Assembly: GCA_903844735.1 (NCBI GenBank)
Contig: CAIMUX010000033.1
Coordinates: forward strand, 54,844-118,843
DNA from: Candidatus Eiseniibacteriota bacterium
Lineage (GTDB): Bacteria > Eisenbacteria > RBG-16-71-46 > CAIMUX01
Direction of reading: 5' to 3'
Length of the DNA: 64,000 nucleotides
This document shows positions 50,801 through 59,200 of this stretch, one piece after another. Every line of letters starts with the position of its first letter. Position 1 is the stretch's first letter. Both the position numbers and the translations under genes were made by a program. Below the pieces are notes generated by a model. The model had not been told where the DNA came from and did no database searches. It saw only the letters and a program-made list of their open reading frames with translations.

Positions 50801-53495
50801 CGGTGTTCCGCAGGGACCGTTGGCGGCGCACACGTTCTTGAACGTGCAGGCCGACCACACGATCGCGGCCACGTTCGCGCTGAAGACCTACACGATCACG
50901 GCTTCCGCGGGTGCGGGTGGATCGATCGATCCGACCGGTGTCGTGGGCGTGAACTGCGGCACTGACCAGGGCTTCACGATCACGCCGGATCCCTGCTACG
51001 CCATCCTGGATGTCGTAGTGGACGGTGTGCCGCAGGGTCCCATGGCGGCGTACACGTTCTTGGACGTGCAGGCTGACCACACGATCGCGGCCACCTTCGT
51101 GCTGATGACCTACACGATCACGGCTTCCGCGGGCCCGGGTGGATCGATCGATCCGACCGGTGCGGTTGGTGTGAACTGCGGAGCGGACCAGGGCTTTACG
51201 ATCACGGCGGATCCCTGCTACGACATCCTGGATGTCGCGATCGACGGTGTTCCGCAGGGTCCGATGGCGGCGCACACGTTCCTGAACGTGCAGGCCGACC
51301 ACACGATCGCGGCCACGTTCGCGCTGAAGACCTACACGATCACGGCTTCCGCGGGTCCGGGTGGATCGATCGATCCGACCGGTGCGGTGGGCGTGAACTG
51401 CGGCGCTGACCAGGGCTTCACCATCACGCCAGATCCCTGCTACGACATTCTGGATGTCGCGCTGGACGGTGTTCCGCAGGGACCGTTGGCAGCCCACACG
51501 TTCCTGAACGTGCAGGCGAACCACACGATCGCGGCGACCTTCGTCCTGAGGACCTACACGATCACGGCTTCCGCCGGCGCGGGTGGATCGATTGATCCGA
51601 CCGGTGCGGTGGGCGTGAACTGCGGCGTTGATCAGGGCTTCACGATCACACCGGATCCCTGCTACGCCATCCTGGATGTCGTAGTGGATGGTGTTCCGCA
51701 GGGTCCGATGGCGGCGTACACGTTCTTCAACGTGCAGGCCGACCACACGATCGCGGCGACGTTCGCGCTGAAGACCTACACGATCACGGCTTCCGCGGGT
51801 CCGGGTGGATCGATCGATCCGACCGGTGCGGTGAGTGTGAACTGCGGAGCTGACCAGGGCTTCACGATCACGGCGGATCCGTGCTACGCCATCCTGGATG
51901 TCGCGATCGACGGTGTCCCGCAGGGTCCGTTGGCGGCGCACACGTTCCTGAACGTGCAGGCCAACCATATGATCGCGGCCACGTTCGTGCTCAGAAGCTA
52001 CACGATCACGGCGTCCGCGGGCCCCGGTGGATCGATCGATCCGACCGGTGCGGTGGGCGTGAACTGCGGCACTGACCAGGGCTTCACGATCACTCCGGAT
52101 CCTTGCTACGCCATCCTGGATGTCGCGATTGACGGCGTGCCGCAGGGCCCACTGGCGACGCACACGTTCTTGAACGTGCAGGCTGACCACACGATCGCTG
52201 CCACGTTCGTGCTGAAGACCTACACGATCACGGCTTCCGCGGGCCCTGGTGGATCGATCGATCCGACCGGTGCGGTGGGCGTGAACTGCGGAGCGGACCA
52301 GGGTGTCACGATCACACCGGATTCCTGCTACGACATCCTGGATGTTGCGATCGACGGTGTGCCGCAGGGCCCGCTGGCGGCGCACACGTTCTTGAACGTG
52401 CAGGCTGATCACACGATCGCGGCCACGTTCGTGCTGAAGACCTACACGATCACGGCTTCCGCCGGTGCGGGTGGATCGATCGATCCGACCGGTGCGGTGG
52501 GCGTGAACTGCGGGGCTGACCAGGGGTTCACGATCACGGCGGATCCGTGTTACGACATCCTGGATGTCGCGATCGACGGTGTTCCGCAGGGTCCGATGGC
52601 GGCGTACGCCTTCCTGGACGTGCAGGCCGACCATACGATCGCGGCCACCTTCGTGGTGAAGACCTACACGCTGGCCACGTCGGTGGTCGGGGGCGGTTCG
52701 CTGACCATCGTGCCTGACCTGCCGGCGTATGGCTGTGGAGCTTCCGTCGAGATCTCGGCGCTGGCTGATGGGGGCTGGCAGTTCGACCACTGGACGGGAA
52801 GCGCGACCGGATCGGACAATCCGCTCACGGTGACCATGAGTGGTGACAAGTCGATCACAGCCGTGTTCGTGGACATTGCTCCCCCGAGCGTCACGCTGAC
52901 CAGCCCCAACGGTGGGGAGGTGTGGAACTTCGGAGAGACCCAGCCGATCACCTGGCTCGCGACGGACAACGTCGGGGTCACGGCAATCGATCTGGCCTAT
53001 TCCACGGACGGCGGCGCGACCTACCCGAACGTGATCGGGACGGGGCTTGCCAACACCGGGTCGTACCTGTGGGCTGTTCCGAATGTCAACACTGCCACCG
53101 TCCGGGTTCTGGTCACGGCGCATGACGCGGCCGGACTCAGTGCGGCCGACGACAGCGATGCGGACTTCGAGATCGTCAGCTCAGCGGCGGCGGTGGCCGA
53201 TGTCCTGCTTGCGCCGGGTGAGGTCCTGGGGGTGTATCCGAACCCGGCCTACGCGGGGGCGGCGAACATTCTCTTCCGGATACCCCAGGCTACGGCGGTT
53301 GATGTCAGCATCTATGACGTCACCGGGAAACTGGTCAAGAAGATCGCGGCCGGGGCGTTCTCGGGCGGTTTGCGGACGGCAAACTGGGATGGCCGGGATG
53401 AAAGTGGAAAGCCGGCATCGGCCGGGATCTACCTGGTTCGGCTAGTCGCCGGTTCCGGGATCCACCAGACGAAGCGGTTGGTGCTCTTCCGCTAG
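47889..53495 (+). CDS. Giant secreted subtilisin-like (S8) protease with ten B-type repeats and FlgD-like sorting tail
   Basis: 1868 residues from ATG 47889 (GGGAGGAG upstream). Signal peptide about 1-27. The S8 catalytic domain has D172 (GDVNNGIDYKHLDF), H235 (DGHGSHCMGIAAGDG), an oxyanion Asn region VVNLSLGSSWG and S590 (SGTSMSAPHVAGG); all are intact. Two Ig-like modules (about 653-850; SPNGGENW...ITWTATDNVAV) follow. Ten 74-residue repeats (852-1591) resemble InlB/B-repeat domains, then come a divergent B-repeat (GGWQFDHWTGSATGSDNP), another Ig module and a FlgD-like tail (YPNPAYAG, WDGRDESG, AGIYLVRL). It is an exported, probably surface-held protease. The repeats may be a stalk or adhesive part. 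Confidence 0.93.
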   Translation: MRHSLLYVSLATLLVVLAIPAQAFAQDIPVADNVSSGRRLLAPADLRTITPVMGTDKALTGIGKNALTATREIDGQTYMSLWLEGTANEADLKSLGVIIGTRFPNGVMTAEVPLAMYKEVAALPGMTRISAVHMVNQNLNYSTPTTEAKPNYWTSSPPNFSGQTGAGVVVGDVNNGIDYKHLDFKNPDGTTRLLSIWDQKQTTLNPPTGYTYGREYTPAEINANTPTVRDTPDGHGSHCMGIAAGDGSATGNGQPGDVFIGMAPRADIIAVVTDMTDAHIADGVAYIFAKAAAAGKNAVVNLSLGSSWGAHLGNETFDTSINSLTGVGKIVVASAGNDGGVGMHALRMVPSGTQTVTFSVPTYTANALTSNDFIQIDAYYDAAASMTVAITSPRGTSNVAAVAKGAYGSTLTTATDGVVYVENGYTPSPSGLNNIFIQIYDYAAARPPRLGTWTITLTYVSGTNPRLDLWIPSAQLGAAGVQPLFVNGRDEHVTVGSPASAPNIIAVGAITDKNRWLSINGSTYVWTDTTAVGALTNWSSVGPLRDGTQKPEIVTFGGGVMSTLSSVVNTTTYAPYIHPDGKHFIMSGTSMSAPHVAGGVALILADTPGLTPAQVKTKLAADALVDGQTGSVWNYQYGNGKLRMLRTDTTLPVVTVNSPNGGENWAFGSSHNITWTATDNVAVTTIDIAYSTNNGGSYTTIATGEANDGVYAWTVPSVATTQALVKVTAHDAAANTGFDVSNAVFTISDQTAPAITVNAPNGGENWVVGSSHDVTWTATDNVAVTSISIDYSVNNGMNWTSVATGEANDGTYAWTIPNNVSTQALVKVTAYDAATNSGSDVSDAVFTISAVTHAIVASAGAGGTITPSGTVTVNDGADQGFTIAANPCYDILDVVVDGVPQGPMAAYTFLDVQADHTIAATFVLKTYTITASAGAGGSIDPTGAVGVNCGADQGFTITPDPCYDILDVAIDGVPQGPLAAHTFLNVQADHTIAATFALKTYTITASAGAGGSIDPTGVVGVNCGTDQGFTITPDPCYAILDVVVDGVPQGPMAAYTFLDVQADHTIAATFVLMTYTITASAGPGGSIDPTGAVGVNCGADQGFTITADPCYDILDVAIDGVPQGPMAAHTFLNVQADHTIAATFALKTYTITASAGPGGSIDPTGAVGVNCGADQGFTITPDPCYDILDVALDGVPQGPLAAHTFLNVQANHTIAATFVLRTYTITASAGAGGSIDPTGAVGVNCGVDQGFTITPDPCYAILDVVVDGVPQGPMAAYTFFNVQADHTIAATFALKTYTITASAGPGGSIDPTGAVSVNCGADQGFTITADPCYAILDVAIDGVPQGPLAAHTFLNVQANHMIAATFVLRSYTITASAGPGGSIDPTGAVGVNCGTDQGFTITPDPCYAILDVAIDGVPQGPLATHTFLNVQADHTIAATFVLKTYTITASAGPGGSIDPTGAVGVNCGADQGVTITPDSCYDILDVAIDGVPQGPLAAHTFLNVQADHTIAATFVLKTYTITASAGAGGSIDPTGAVGVNCGADQGFTITADPCYDILDVAIDGVPQGPMAAYAFLDVQADHTIAATFVVKTYTLATSVVGGGSLTIVPDLPAYGCGASVEISALADGGWQFDHWTGSATGSDNPLTVTMSGDKSITAVFVDIAPPSVTLTSPNGGEVWNFGETQPITWLATDNVGVTAIDLAYSTDGGATYPNVIGTGLANTGSYLWAVPNVNTATVRVLVTAHDAAGLSAADDSDADFEIVSSAAAVADVLLAPGEVLGVYPNPAYAGAANILFRIPQATAVDVSIYDVTGKLVKKIAAGAFSGGLRTANWDGRDESGKPASAGIYLVRLVAGSGIHQTKRLVLFR
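50442..52661 (+). repeat. Ten tandem 222-bp in-frame repeats in the subtilase gene
   Basis: The units start at 50442, 50664, 50886 and every 222 bases to 52440. Units 2-10 encode TYTITASAGxGGSIDPTGAV, then GVNCGxDQGFTITxDPCY, then a DGVPQGPxAAxTF..VQA segment. They are nearly identical, differing at a few recurring positions (D/A in CYxI, AI/VV, LAAH/MAAY). Unit 1 is diverged (VNDG in place of VNCG), so units 2-10 carry two Cys each and unit 1 only one. The similarity suggests recent expansion or gene conversion. Copy number could vary or be mis-assembled. Confidence 0.95.
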
Positions 53496-53521
53496 AATTA
53501 ACGGCTGAGACGTTTCTGAAC

Positions 53522-53560
53522 AAGGAGGAGGGGCCCAACCGGGGTTCCTCCTCCTTTTGT
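53522..53560 (+). terminator. Rho-independent terminator after the giant subtilase
   Basis: A perfect 10-bp stem, AAGGAGGAGG (53522-53531) with CCTCCTCCTT (53547-53556), a 15-base loop and a TT/TTGT end, lies 27 bases after the stop codon at 53495. It separates this transcript from the next gene, which has its own promoter. Confidence 0.75.
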
Positions 53561-53606
53561 CGGTGCGCTGGTGAGTCTTCCAGACAAGCCAGGAACGGGC
53601 CGAGGA

Positions 53607-53657
53607 GCGTCCTAATTCTGACTCCTGACTTCGGGGCCTGGCTTCTGGCTACCTGGT
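53607..53657 (+). repeat. Copy of a dispersed intergenic repeat (family B)
   Basis: GCGTCCTAATTCTGACTCCT is close to 29464-29483, and both continue with GACTTC and GGCTA(C/T)CTG..GTTA. It lies between the terminator and the next promoter. Confidence 0.5.
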
Positions 53658-53740
53658 TAGGCACCTTCACGTTAGACCGGCACGGTCGGCGCAGGTGGAA
53701 CGTGGCGGGGGATCGCCCGGCCGCCAGACGGTGAAGGACA

Positions 53741-53769
53741 TTGTCTCCGACGACGATATCCCGCATAAT
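53741..53769 (+). promoter_or_regulatory. Sigma70-type promoter for the metallo-beta-lactamase-fold gene
   Basis: TTGTCT (53741-53746), a 17-base spacer, CATAAT (53764-53769), about 70 bases before ATG 53840. The spacing and -10 context are very similar to the subtilase promoter. Confidence 0.6.
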
Positions 53770-53839
53770 GTATGCAGAGAGGATCGCGAGAGGTGATCCG
53801 GAATCTCAGTTGCCTTGCACCATCGGGAGACATCTCACC

Positions 53840-56170
53840 ATGCGGTACTCCATACACCTCGTCATTCTCGCGCTCCTGGCTGTCGCTCTGGCCGTCCCGG
53901 CCCTCGCCGCGCCCGGGAATGGCCGCCTGCAGATCATTCAGCTCGACGTCGGCCAGGGCGACGGGGCGGTAATCATCAGCCCGCTGGGAGATGTGGCACT
54001 CATCGACGAGGGGCCGGGCGGCACCAACGCAATGGGCGTTTCGGTGGTGGGGCAGCTTCAGGCGCTGGGAATCACGCATGTGGAGCACCACTTCGCCAGC
54101 CACTACCACGCGGATCATATCGCGGAGATCGACGCGATCGTGGCCGCCGGCATCCCGATCAACCGCGGTTGGGACAGGGGCGGCTCGTACACGACGACCA
54201 CCTACACGACGTACAACACCACCCTGGGCACGAAGCGCCGCACGATGGTCAAGAACCAGATCGTCACACTCGACTCGCTCTCGGCGCACCCGGTCACGAT
54301 CAAGTGCATCAACCTGGCCGGCGCAGGGCTCTACACAGGGACCGAGGAGAACGTCCTGAGCATGGTGCTCAAGGTGAGCTACGGCGAGTTCGACGCGGTG
54401 TTCGGCGGCGATCTGTCTGGATACACTTCCGGCAGTTACAAAGACATCGAGACCACCGTCGGCCCTCAGGTCGGCCCGGTTGAAGTCTACAAGGTACACC
54501 ATCATGGCTCCGCGACATCGAGCAACCCTGCCTGGCTGAGCGCCATTCAGGCCAAGATCGGCGTGATCTCACTCGGCAACGGAAACTCCTACGGCCATCC
54601 GACCGCAGCCGCACTTACGCGTCTCCACGCGGCGAATGTCCGCACCTACTGGACCGAATTGGGCACAGGAGTCGCTCCCAATCCGAGCTGGGACAAGGTC
54701 TCGAACGGCCAGGTCCGGATTTCCGCCACGTGGCAGGCCGCGGGCGTCGACACCGTGCGTGGCACCGGATTCGCGGACACGTTCACGAACTCCGGCACGG
54801 CAGGCGACGTCACCGCACCGTTGGTCACCGTCAGTTCGCCCAACGGCGGCGAGGCCTGGGCGACCGGCAGCTCCCACAACATTACCTGGACGGCCACGGA
54901 TAACGTCGGGGTGACCTCGATCACGCTGCAGTACTCGACGAACAGCGGGGCGACCTGGAGTTCGGTGGCCATCGGCGAGGCCAACGATGGCGTGTATGCC
55001 TGGACGGTCCCCGCCACGGCGACGGCGCAGGCCCTGGTCAAGGTGACGGCGTATGACGCTGCCGCCAACCCCGGCAGCGATATGAGCAACGCTGTTTTCA
55101 CCGTCAACCTTCCAACGTTCACGATCGTCGCCTCTGCGGCTACTGGCGGAACGATTTCGCCCGCGGGCAACGTCACGGTTAACAACGGCACCAGCCAATT
55201 TTTCAGCATCCAGCCGAGCGCCTGCTACGGGATCGCGGACGTCCTAGTGGATGGGGTTTCTGTGGGCGCCGTCAGCAGTTACGAGTTCACCAACGTGACG
55301 GTCGGCCACACTATCGCGGTCGGATTCGTCATGAGGACGTTCACGCTGGCCACATCCGTGACCGGGGGCGGCTCGCTGACCATCGCGCCTAACCTATCGA
55401 CCTACAATTGTGGAACGTCCGTTGAGATTTCGGCGCTGGCCGGTGCCGGTTGGCAATTCGACCACTGGACGGGAAGCGCGAGCGGATCGGAGAACCCGCA
55501 TACGTTAGTCATGAGTGCCGACATGACCGCCGCCGCCGTGTTTGTCGACATCGCTGCTCCGACCGCCCAGTTGACCAATCACAACGGGGGTGAGCAGTGG
55601 GTGTCCGGGGAGAGCCGGCCAATTACCTGGATCGCGACGGACAACGCCGGGGTGACGGCGATCGATCTTGCGTATTCCACCGACGGTGGGACGACCTACC
55701 CGGAGGTGATCGCGACGGGTCTGGCAAACACCGGTTCCTACCTCTGGGCGATTCCGTACGTGGATACCCAGACTGCCCGAGTTCGCGTCACGGCGCATGA
55801 TGCCGCCGGACACGCGGCCGTCGACGACAGCGATGCGAACTTCGGGATCGTCAATCCGGCGACGGCTGTGGCCGACGTCCTGCTTGACCCGGGCGAGGTT
55901 CTGGGGTTGTATCCGAACCCGGCCTTTGCCGGCGCAGCCCGCATTCTCTACCGGATGCCCCAGGCTACGTCGGTCAATGTCAGCATCTACGATGTTACCG
56001 GACACATGGTCAAGAAGATCGAGGCCGGGACGTTCCCCAGCGGCGTGCGGACCGTGAACTGGGATGGCCGGGACGAGAGTGGAAAGGCCGCCTCGGCCGG
56101 GATCTACCTGGTCCGGCTGGCGACGGGCTCCGGGATCCACCAGACGAAGCGGCTGGTGCTCTTCCGCTGA
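53840..56170 (+). CDS. Secreted ComEC-like metallo-beta-lactamase-fold protein with Ig, B-repeat and FlgD-like tail
   Basis: 776 residues from ATG 53840. Signal peptide about 1-23 (VILALLAVALAVPALAA). The catalytic domain (about 27-310) is of the ComEC/Rec2-type MBL family: IIQLDVGQGDGAVI, HYHADHIAEID (HxHxDH metal site), FGGDLSG and YKVHHHGSATSSN. Free-standing exported ComEC-like MBL proteins are candidate nucleases or phosphodiesterases. The rest (about 325-776) is an Ig module, one B-type repeat, a divergent B-repeat, another Ig module and a FlgD-like tail, closely paralogous to the end of the upstream subtilase. Substrate unknown. Confidence 0.9.
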   Translation: MRYSIHLVILALLAVALAVPALAAPGNGRLQIIQLDVGQGDGAVIISPLGDVALIDEGPGGTNAMGVSVVGQLQALGITHVEHHFASHYHADHIAEIDAIVAAGIPINRGWDRGGSYTTTTYTTYNTTLGTKRRTMVKNQIVTLDSLSAHPVTIKCINLAGAGLYTGTEENVLSMVLKVSYGEFDAVFGGDLSGYTSGSYKDIETTVGPQVGPVEVYKVHHHGSATSSNPAWLSAIQAKIGVISLGNGNSYGHPTAAALTRLHAANVRTYWTELGTGVAPNPSWDKVSNGQVRISATWQAAGVDTVRGTGFADTFTNSGTAGDVTAPLVTVSSPNGGEAWATGSSHNITWTATDNVGVTSITLQYSTNSGATWSSVAIGEANDGVYAWTVPATATAQALVKVTAYDAAANPGSDMSNAVFTVNLPTFTIVASAATGGTISPAGNVTVNNGTSQFFSIQPSACYGIADVLVDGVSVGAVSSYEFTNVTVGHTIAVGFVMRTFTLATSVTGGGSLTIAPNLSTYNCGTSVEISALAGAGWQFDHWTGSASGSENPHTLVMSADMTAAAVFVDIAAPTAQLTNHNGGEQWVSGESRPITWIATDNAGVTAIDLAYSTDGGTTYPEVIATGLANTGSYLWAIPYVDTQTARVRVTAHDAAGHAAVDDSDANFGIVNPATAVADVLLDPGEVLGLYPNPAFAGAARILYRMPQATSVNVSIYDVTGHMVKKIEAGTFPSGVRTVNWDGRDESGKAASAGIYLVRLATGSGIHQTKRLVLFR

Positions 56171-56227
56171 CAGGGCGATCGGCGATGCACGGTGCGGACA
56201 CCCGCGCGTGTGGGAAGGTTCGCGGAG

Positions 56228-59200
56228 ATGGCCAGCGCGGGTCGGGACCGATCGATCGTCATCCGGGGAGCGCGGGAGCACAATCTACAGGATTTTGACC
56301 TGGCCATTCCCCGGGGCAGGCTGACCGTCATCACCGGCGTCTCAGGCTCCGGCAAATCGTCGCTGGCGTTCGATACCCTCTTCCGCGAGGGCCAGAGGCG
56401 ATTCCTGGAGCTGATGCCGTCCTACGCGCGCCAGTTCGCGGGTGGCCTCCGCAGGCCCGATGTCGACTCCATCGGAGGCCTGGGTCCCGCCATTGCCGTC
56501 AGCCAGCGCGCGAGCCACGCCAACCCGCGATCCACCGTGGGCACCCTCACCGAGGTGTGGGATCTGCTGCGCCTGCTTTACGCCCGCCTCGGGAACGCCC
56601 CGTCCGGTGCCAAACTCACCCGTGGTCTCTTCGCCTTCAACGGAGGCGAGGGAGCCTGTCCCATCTGTCAGGGGCTGGGCCTAGAGGATCTGCTGGACCT
56701 GGATCTGCTGATCGCCGATCCCGCGAAAACGCTGCGTCAGGGCGCTCTCAAGGTCAGTACCCCCAACGGCTACCTGATGTACTCCCAGGTCACACTTCCG
56801 GTGCTGGATTCCGTGCTCCACGTGCACGGCGGCTCGGTGGACATTCCCTGGCAGGAGTTGACCGACGAAGTGCGCCACGTCGTGTACTACGGATCGGAAC
56901 GGCTCCAAGTACCGTTTGGGAAACACCCGCTGGAGAACCGCCTGAAGTGGACCGGCATCACGGCCCGTCCCCGCCAGGATGGCTATTACCGAGGGTTGGT
57001 GCCGGTGATGGAGGAGATCCTCCGCGGCAAACGCAACGACTCCATCCTGCGCTTCGTCCGCACGGGCCCCTGCCGTGCTTGTGGCGGAACGCGCCTTGGG
57101 CCTGAGGCCCGTGCCGTGCGCTGGCAAGGGCGCGCGATCACCGATCTGGCTGCTTTCACAGCCCGGGAGCTTGGGAACTTCCTGGAAGGGGCGGAAGACG
57201 CGCATCCTGTTTTTCTGGCCATACGGGCCGATCTGCTCGCCCGGTGTGCCCTCATGGAAGAACTGGGCGTCGGCTACCTTGCCTTCGACCGCGGCGCCCC
57301 GACTCTTTCCCGGGGAGAGTCGCAACGACTGTGCCTGCTTACCCTCGCGTTGGGTGAATTGCGCGGACTGCTGGTGGTCTTGGACGAACCCAGCGCAGGG
57401 CTGCATTCCCGCGACATCGAGCGGCTGCTGGCTGTTTTGCGCCGCTTGCGAGACCATGGGCAGACGGTGGTGGTGGTGGATCATGACCCGCAGTTGGCGC
57501 TCTCGGCGGACTGGCTCGTTGACCTGGGCCCCGGTCCCGGCCGAGCCGGCGGACGCTTGTTGTGGAGTGGGCCTCCCGCAGAGCTGCTCGCCGCCGACGG
57601 ACCGGATACGCCCACGCGGCGGTGGCTCACCGGCGAACCTGCGGTACGGACATCAAGGACGACATTTCGCTTGGAGCAGTCCCACCTGATCCTGGAGGGT
57701 CTGTCCAGACACAACGTGGCCAACGCCGCTCTGTCAATCCAGGTCGGCGGGATCAACCTGATCACCGGTGTCTCCGGGGCCGGGAAGACCTCGCTCTTGG
57801 ACGCGGCGGTGGCTCGCCTGCGCACCGAAGGTTCCTTCCGTCGCATCGTCACCGTGGACGCCGATCCGATCGGCCGTACGCCACGCTCCAACCCGGCGAC
57901 GTACACAGGGGCGTTCGATCCTCTGCGCGACCTCTTCGCCGCTACCCCGGAGGCCAAGGCCCTCGGCATGGGCAAGGGGCACTTCTCATTCAACACAGCC
58001 GGCGGGCGTTGCGAGGCTTGTGAGGGCGCCGGGGTGCTTGAAGTGGGCATGCGCTACCTGGGTGCCGTGGACCTGGTGTGTGATACCTGCGGCGGCCGTC
58101 GCTTTCATCCAGACGTTCTTTCTGTGAAAGTCGGCGGTCTCTCGATCGCGGATGTGCTGGAGGGCAGCATCCAGGAGGCGGCCGTCCGATTCCGCGGGCA
58201 CCCGAAGCTGACGCGCATCCTGACCGCCCTGGCGGATCTCGGCCTGGGCTACCTGCCCCTGGGCCGGCCCGCCACCACCCTGTCGGGAGGTGAAGCCCAG
58301 CGCGTGAAGCTGGCGACGGAGCTGGCCAAGGCCACAAGCCCGGCACTCATCGCCTTGGACGAGCCCAGCACCGGCCTGCACGCGGTGGATGTCGCCGTGC
58401 TGCTGGCGGCCTTCGATCGCCTGTGCGGGGAGGGCCACACCCTTCTGGTGGTGGATCATGACCTGGACTTGGTGTGCGCAGCCGACCGCATCACCGAGCT
58501 GGGTCCTGGCAGCGGGCCGGAAGGTGGGTGCGTGGTTGTCGCCGGGACCCCCGAGGAGATCGAGGCCTGCGCGGACGCTCCGACGGGCGCCGCGCTGCGG
58601 GATCGGTCCCGGTCACGATCTGCGGCGCTGCCGGATCGGTCCCGGTCACCATCTGCGGCGTTGCGGGATCGGTCCGGCCCGGAACAGGAAGCACTGCGCG
58701 ATGAGCTCTGCCCGCGGCCTTGCGATGCACCGATGCCCGGCATCGACGCGCCCCTGGAGCTGTTGGGTGTCACCACGCACAACCTTCGTCGGATCGACGT
58801 CGCGATCCCCGCCGCGGGGCTCACCGTGGTCACCGGGCCTTCGGGTTCCGGGAAGTCATCCCTCGTCTTCGATACTCTCCTGGCGGAATCCCAAGCTCGT
58901 TTCGCGGACTTAGTCTCCCCGTGGGCCCGCCGTCTTCTTCCCAGACGGGGCGGGGCAGAGCTGGTCTCTGCTCGAGGGCTGCAGGCCGCGGTTGCCGTCC
59001 CCGCGCAGGCGGGACGGCGCAATCCCCGCGCCACCGTGGGCACCGCCACTGAGGTGGACGAACTGCTGCGCCTGCTCTTCGCGCGGGGTGGCACCAGGCG
59101 TTGCCCTGCTTGCGACCGGGAGGCCGTCGGGGCAGCCTGCGGCTGCGGGGCAACGATCGAACCGATGTGGGCCGTCGATTTTTCTCCCCACAGCGAACGG

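Noticed and set aside
50361..53123. 920-codon open frame on the minus strand opposite the subtilase repeats
   Set aside because: It is a shadow produced by the repetitive, GC-rich sense gene. Its product is Arg/His/Asp-rich with 74-residue periodicity copied from the sense repeats, and it has no ribosome binding site or domain.
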